This document shows positions 62,420 to 64,000 of a DNA stretch of 64,000 bases, piece after piece. Both the position numbers and the translations under genes were made by a program. The notes below the pieces were generated by a model, which saw only the letters and a list, made by a program, of their open reading frames with translations, had not been told where the DNA came from and searched no databases. Every line of letters starts with the position of its first letter. Positions within the stretch are counted from its first letter, which is position 1. Location: positions 1,694,501 through 1,758,500 of the forward strand of contig NC_018515.1 of the NCBI RefSeq assembly GCF_000231385.2. Reading direction: 5' to 3'. The DNA is from Desulfosporosinus meridiei DSM 13257 (GTDB lineage Bacteria; Bacillota; Desulfitobacteriia; Desulfitobacteriales; Desulfitobacteriaceae).

Positions 62420-63652
62420 TTATAGAAATGTTTCCAAATAAGCTTGAACACGGTTGCGAACAGGTTCTTCGGCATAAGCTCTAGGGTCGGCCATATCCGC
62501 CTCGATCATTAACCCCGGCACTCCTGTTTCTCGTATAACTTCTTTACGGATAACTTCTTGAACTAAAGAATAGGGTTTACAGGAGCGATTAGAATGCATT
62601 ACAAATCCATTAGCCTTATAATCTTTGATTAATTTAATTAACTGATTCACTCGGTATTTTGGGGAGCGGTTCAGGAAAATTTCAGTATAAGTTGTAGCTA
62701 AGCTTTCCATTGGAGTTCCTGGAGCATGTTCGACAGCCCATCCGCCACTATAAGTGTCTGTAACAAAACATGCTCCTTTCTCAGAAAACATTTTATAAAA
62801 ACTAAATAATTGCGGCCAGATGGCGATGTTGTCCCAGACTAGTCGAATGCGCTCATCTTCGATAGCTCCTTGAGCCAGAGCAGCTCTTTGTTTAACTTCA
62901 TCTCTTAGCTTGCGATAATATTCAATACCTGCCTTTGAGCCCCGAAGAACAACAATAGGAGCCATATTAATAAAAAGGTCGGGGGCGTTCAGGGGAGAGG
63001 GACTGTTTTGACAATACTGTCGGGTTTCTATCCAGAGGGAAGTGATTTCTCGACTGCGCTTCATTTCTGCCGCTAACTTTTTCTCGTCGAAAGGGCACCC
63101 TGTAATTTCTTCTAAATCATTGGACATGGAGATTAATTGTTCTAAAACATAAGCTTTAGCTTGTGCAGTAAATTCATGGGGTAAAAATGGAGTATCTAAA
63201 ACCAAAAGAGGCACTTTAAAATGACGTGCTAGAACTTCATACCATTTTAGAACTGTTCCGCAAATATTATTGCAAGCAACTAGGAGGTCGGGTTTGGGCA
63301 TTCCGCCTAATGGTGCCAAATCTGGCCGCAGGACTCCGCCAATATTTGATCGTGCATAAGAACAGAGATCTTGAGAATAACCGGCAGCTTCTGCAACTTC
63401 ACACAAGTCTACTGTTGCATTACGTGCACTATAGATTGCTGCGTATTGTTCTGGGTAAGCTGAATGAATATTAAAAGCTCGCAGTAGTTCTACCGGAGCA
63501 CCGCTGGTGACCCAGGCTAAAGGACGACGAAAAATTTTACCCCAGTAGCGGTGATAGTTTGTTAAGGCATAATAACGGCCCATGGTCTTTTGAAGTGCTT
63601 TTTTGCTGGTTAAAGGACGGTAATTACTTCGCTTCACTGGTACCTCATTCAT
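62420..63652 (-). CDS. 2-Hydroxyacyl-CoA dehydratase family component (HgdB/FldB/BcrC-like)
   Basis: 410 residues, AAAAGGAG upstream of the ATG. Family features are the cysteines in VACNNICGTVLKWYEVLARHF (substrate/cluster domain), DTPFLPHEF and the C-terminal HSNRSCKPYSLVQEVI. Members are 4Fe-4S proteins in (R)-2-hydroxyacyl-CoA dehydratases, benzoyl-CoA reductases or double-cubane reductases. The substrate is not evident. It lies between the partial homologue upstream (17-bp gap) and the activase. Confidence 0.88.
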   Translation of the reverse strand: MNEVPVKRSNYRPLTSKKALQKTMGRYYALTNYHRYWGKIFRRPLAWVTSGAPVELLRAFNIHSAYPEQYAAIYSARNATVDLCEVAEAAGYSQDLCSYARSNIGGVLRPDLAPLGGMPKPDLLVACNNICGTVLKWYEVLARHFKVPLLVLDTPFLPHEFTAQAKAYVLEQLISMSNDLEEITGCPFDEKKLAAEMKRSREITSLWIETRQYCQNSPSPLNAPDLFINMAPIVVLRGSKAGIEYYRKLRDEVKQRAALAQGAIEDERIRLVWDNIAIWPQLFSFYKMFSEKGACFVTDTYSGGWAVEHAPGTPMESLATTYTEIFLNRSPKYRVNQLIKLIKDYKANGFVMHSNRSCKPYSLVQEVIRKEVIRETGVPGLMIEADMADPRAYAEEPVRNRVQAYLETFL

Positions 63653-63669
63653 ATTCTCACTTACTCCTT

Positions 63670-64000
63670 TTACAGTTCTTGACTTTCAAGTAAACCTTCT
63701 AAGAAGGCTTGAAGTCTCGTTCTTTCTTGTCCCCCCACACTTGCTCCTTCAAGTTCAAGGGTTAAAGTACGAATACCCTCTTCTCTTAAACTATCTGCTA
63801 ATGAAACTGCATCCCAAGCATGGGGCTCGCAATATTTACGAATGATAATAATAGCCCCTTGGGCATTCCGATGTTTAGCTAGAGTAGAGAGATGGCGGAT
63901 CCTTTCATTGAGACTGCGGTTTTTACAGGGGCAGGGCGGCATTTCTGAGTATCTTTGAACGATGTCAGTTAGTGGATTAACCGATCCCCAAACCGTATTT
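63670..64000 (-). CDS. Second 2-hydroxyacyl-CoA dehydratase-like component, N-terminal part outside the window
   Basis: The minus-strand frame is open to the right edge and ends at 63670. The visible 109 residues are the C-terminal part of the same family: PLTDIVQRYSEMPPCPCKNRS, then IIIIRKYCEPHAWDAVSLADSLREEGI in outline, and GGQERTRLQAFLEGLLE. An internal ATG at 63942 is not the start. With the preceding gene and the activase it would form a three-gene set. Confidence 0.85.
   Translation of the reverse strand, partial: NTVWGSVNPLTDIVQRYSEMPPCPCKNRSLNERIRHLSTLAKHRNAQGAIIIIRKYCEPHAWDAVSLADSLREEGIRTLTLELEGASVGGQERTRLQAFLEGLLESQEL

Overview
The window is most likely chromosomal DNA of an anaerobic, endospore-forming, sulfate-reducing Firmicute close to Desulfosporosinus (Peptococcaceae). 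The grounds are AT-rich DNA with strong GGAGG ribosome sites, a dsrMKJOP operon followed by dsrC, a Bacillus-type three-subunit succinate dehydrogenase/fumarate reductase, a type III glutamine synthetase, a fused methylenetetrahydrofolate reductase, and a trimethylamine methyltransferase gene with an in-frame amber codon of the pyrrolysine type. The genus is inferred from gene content; no search was run.

Layout. 0-7 kb: 5'-truncated metF, a small conserved protein, a CxxCxxCC protein, a decayed yjdF, an SDR oxidoreductase, a hemerythrin-like protein, and glnN on the minus strand behind a leader that looks like an ANTAR-responsive antiterminator. 7-18.6 kb: a broken CitA/DcuS-type sensor kinase, an ArsB/NhaD-type transporter, a sigma-54 activator with an N-terminal Rossmann domain, sdhCAB behind a textbook -24/-12 promoter, a 66-aa Cys-rich protein, cvfB, a DUF188 protein and htpG. 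18.9-25 kb: an RsbRD-N-like protein, dsrMKJOP and dsrC. DsrJ has only two CxxCH haem sites. 25-36 kb: lplA; a lipoprotein/ATP-grasp/DUF350 set resembling E. coli yjfM-yjfC-yjfL; a secreted protein with a BcrAB-like ABC exporter and a two-component system; a class II aldolase; ahcY. 36-42 kb: a chemoreceptor, topB and a MATE exporter.

42-55.5 kb is the most distinctive part, a quaternary/tertiary amine locus. It holds a BCCT transporter, a LysR regulator and a PAS/sigma-54 activator on the minus strand, a non-pyrrolysine MttB-family (MtgB-like) methyltransferase, its corrinoid protein, a pyrrolysine-type MttB whose amber codon splits the apparent reading frame, an alkaline-phosphatase-superfamily phosphodiesterase, a thioredoxin, and a thioredoxin reductase with a cysteine-less thioredoxin-like tail. 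Candidate sigma-54 promoters precede both the transporter and the first methyltransferase, each with a long leader and an upstream dyad. The simplest model is uptake of betaine-like substrates by the BCCT protein, methyl transfer to the corrinoid protein by the two MttB-family enzymes, and passage of the methyl group to tetrahydrofolate, where MetF-type enzymes could oxidise it. No RamA-like activase, corrinoid:THF methyltransferase or pyl genes are in the window, so these must lie elsewhere.

55.6-64 kb: a frameshifted chemoreceptor, a DEAD-box helicase, a MoxR/VWA pair, a LysM-M14 peptidase, and at the right edge a 2-hydroxyacyl-CoA-dehydratase-like activase with one complete and one partial component. 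I saw no rRNA, tRNA, CRISPR array or intact insertion sequence. Three genes (yjdF, the sensor kinase, the chemoreceptor) look broken.
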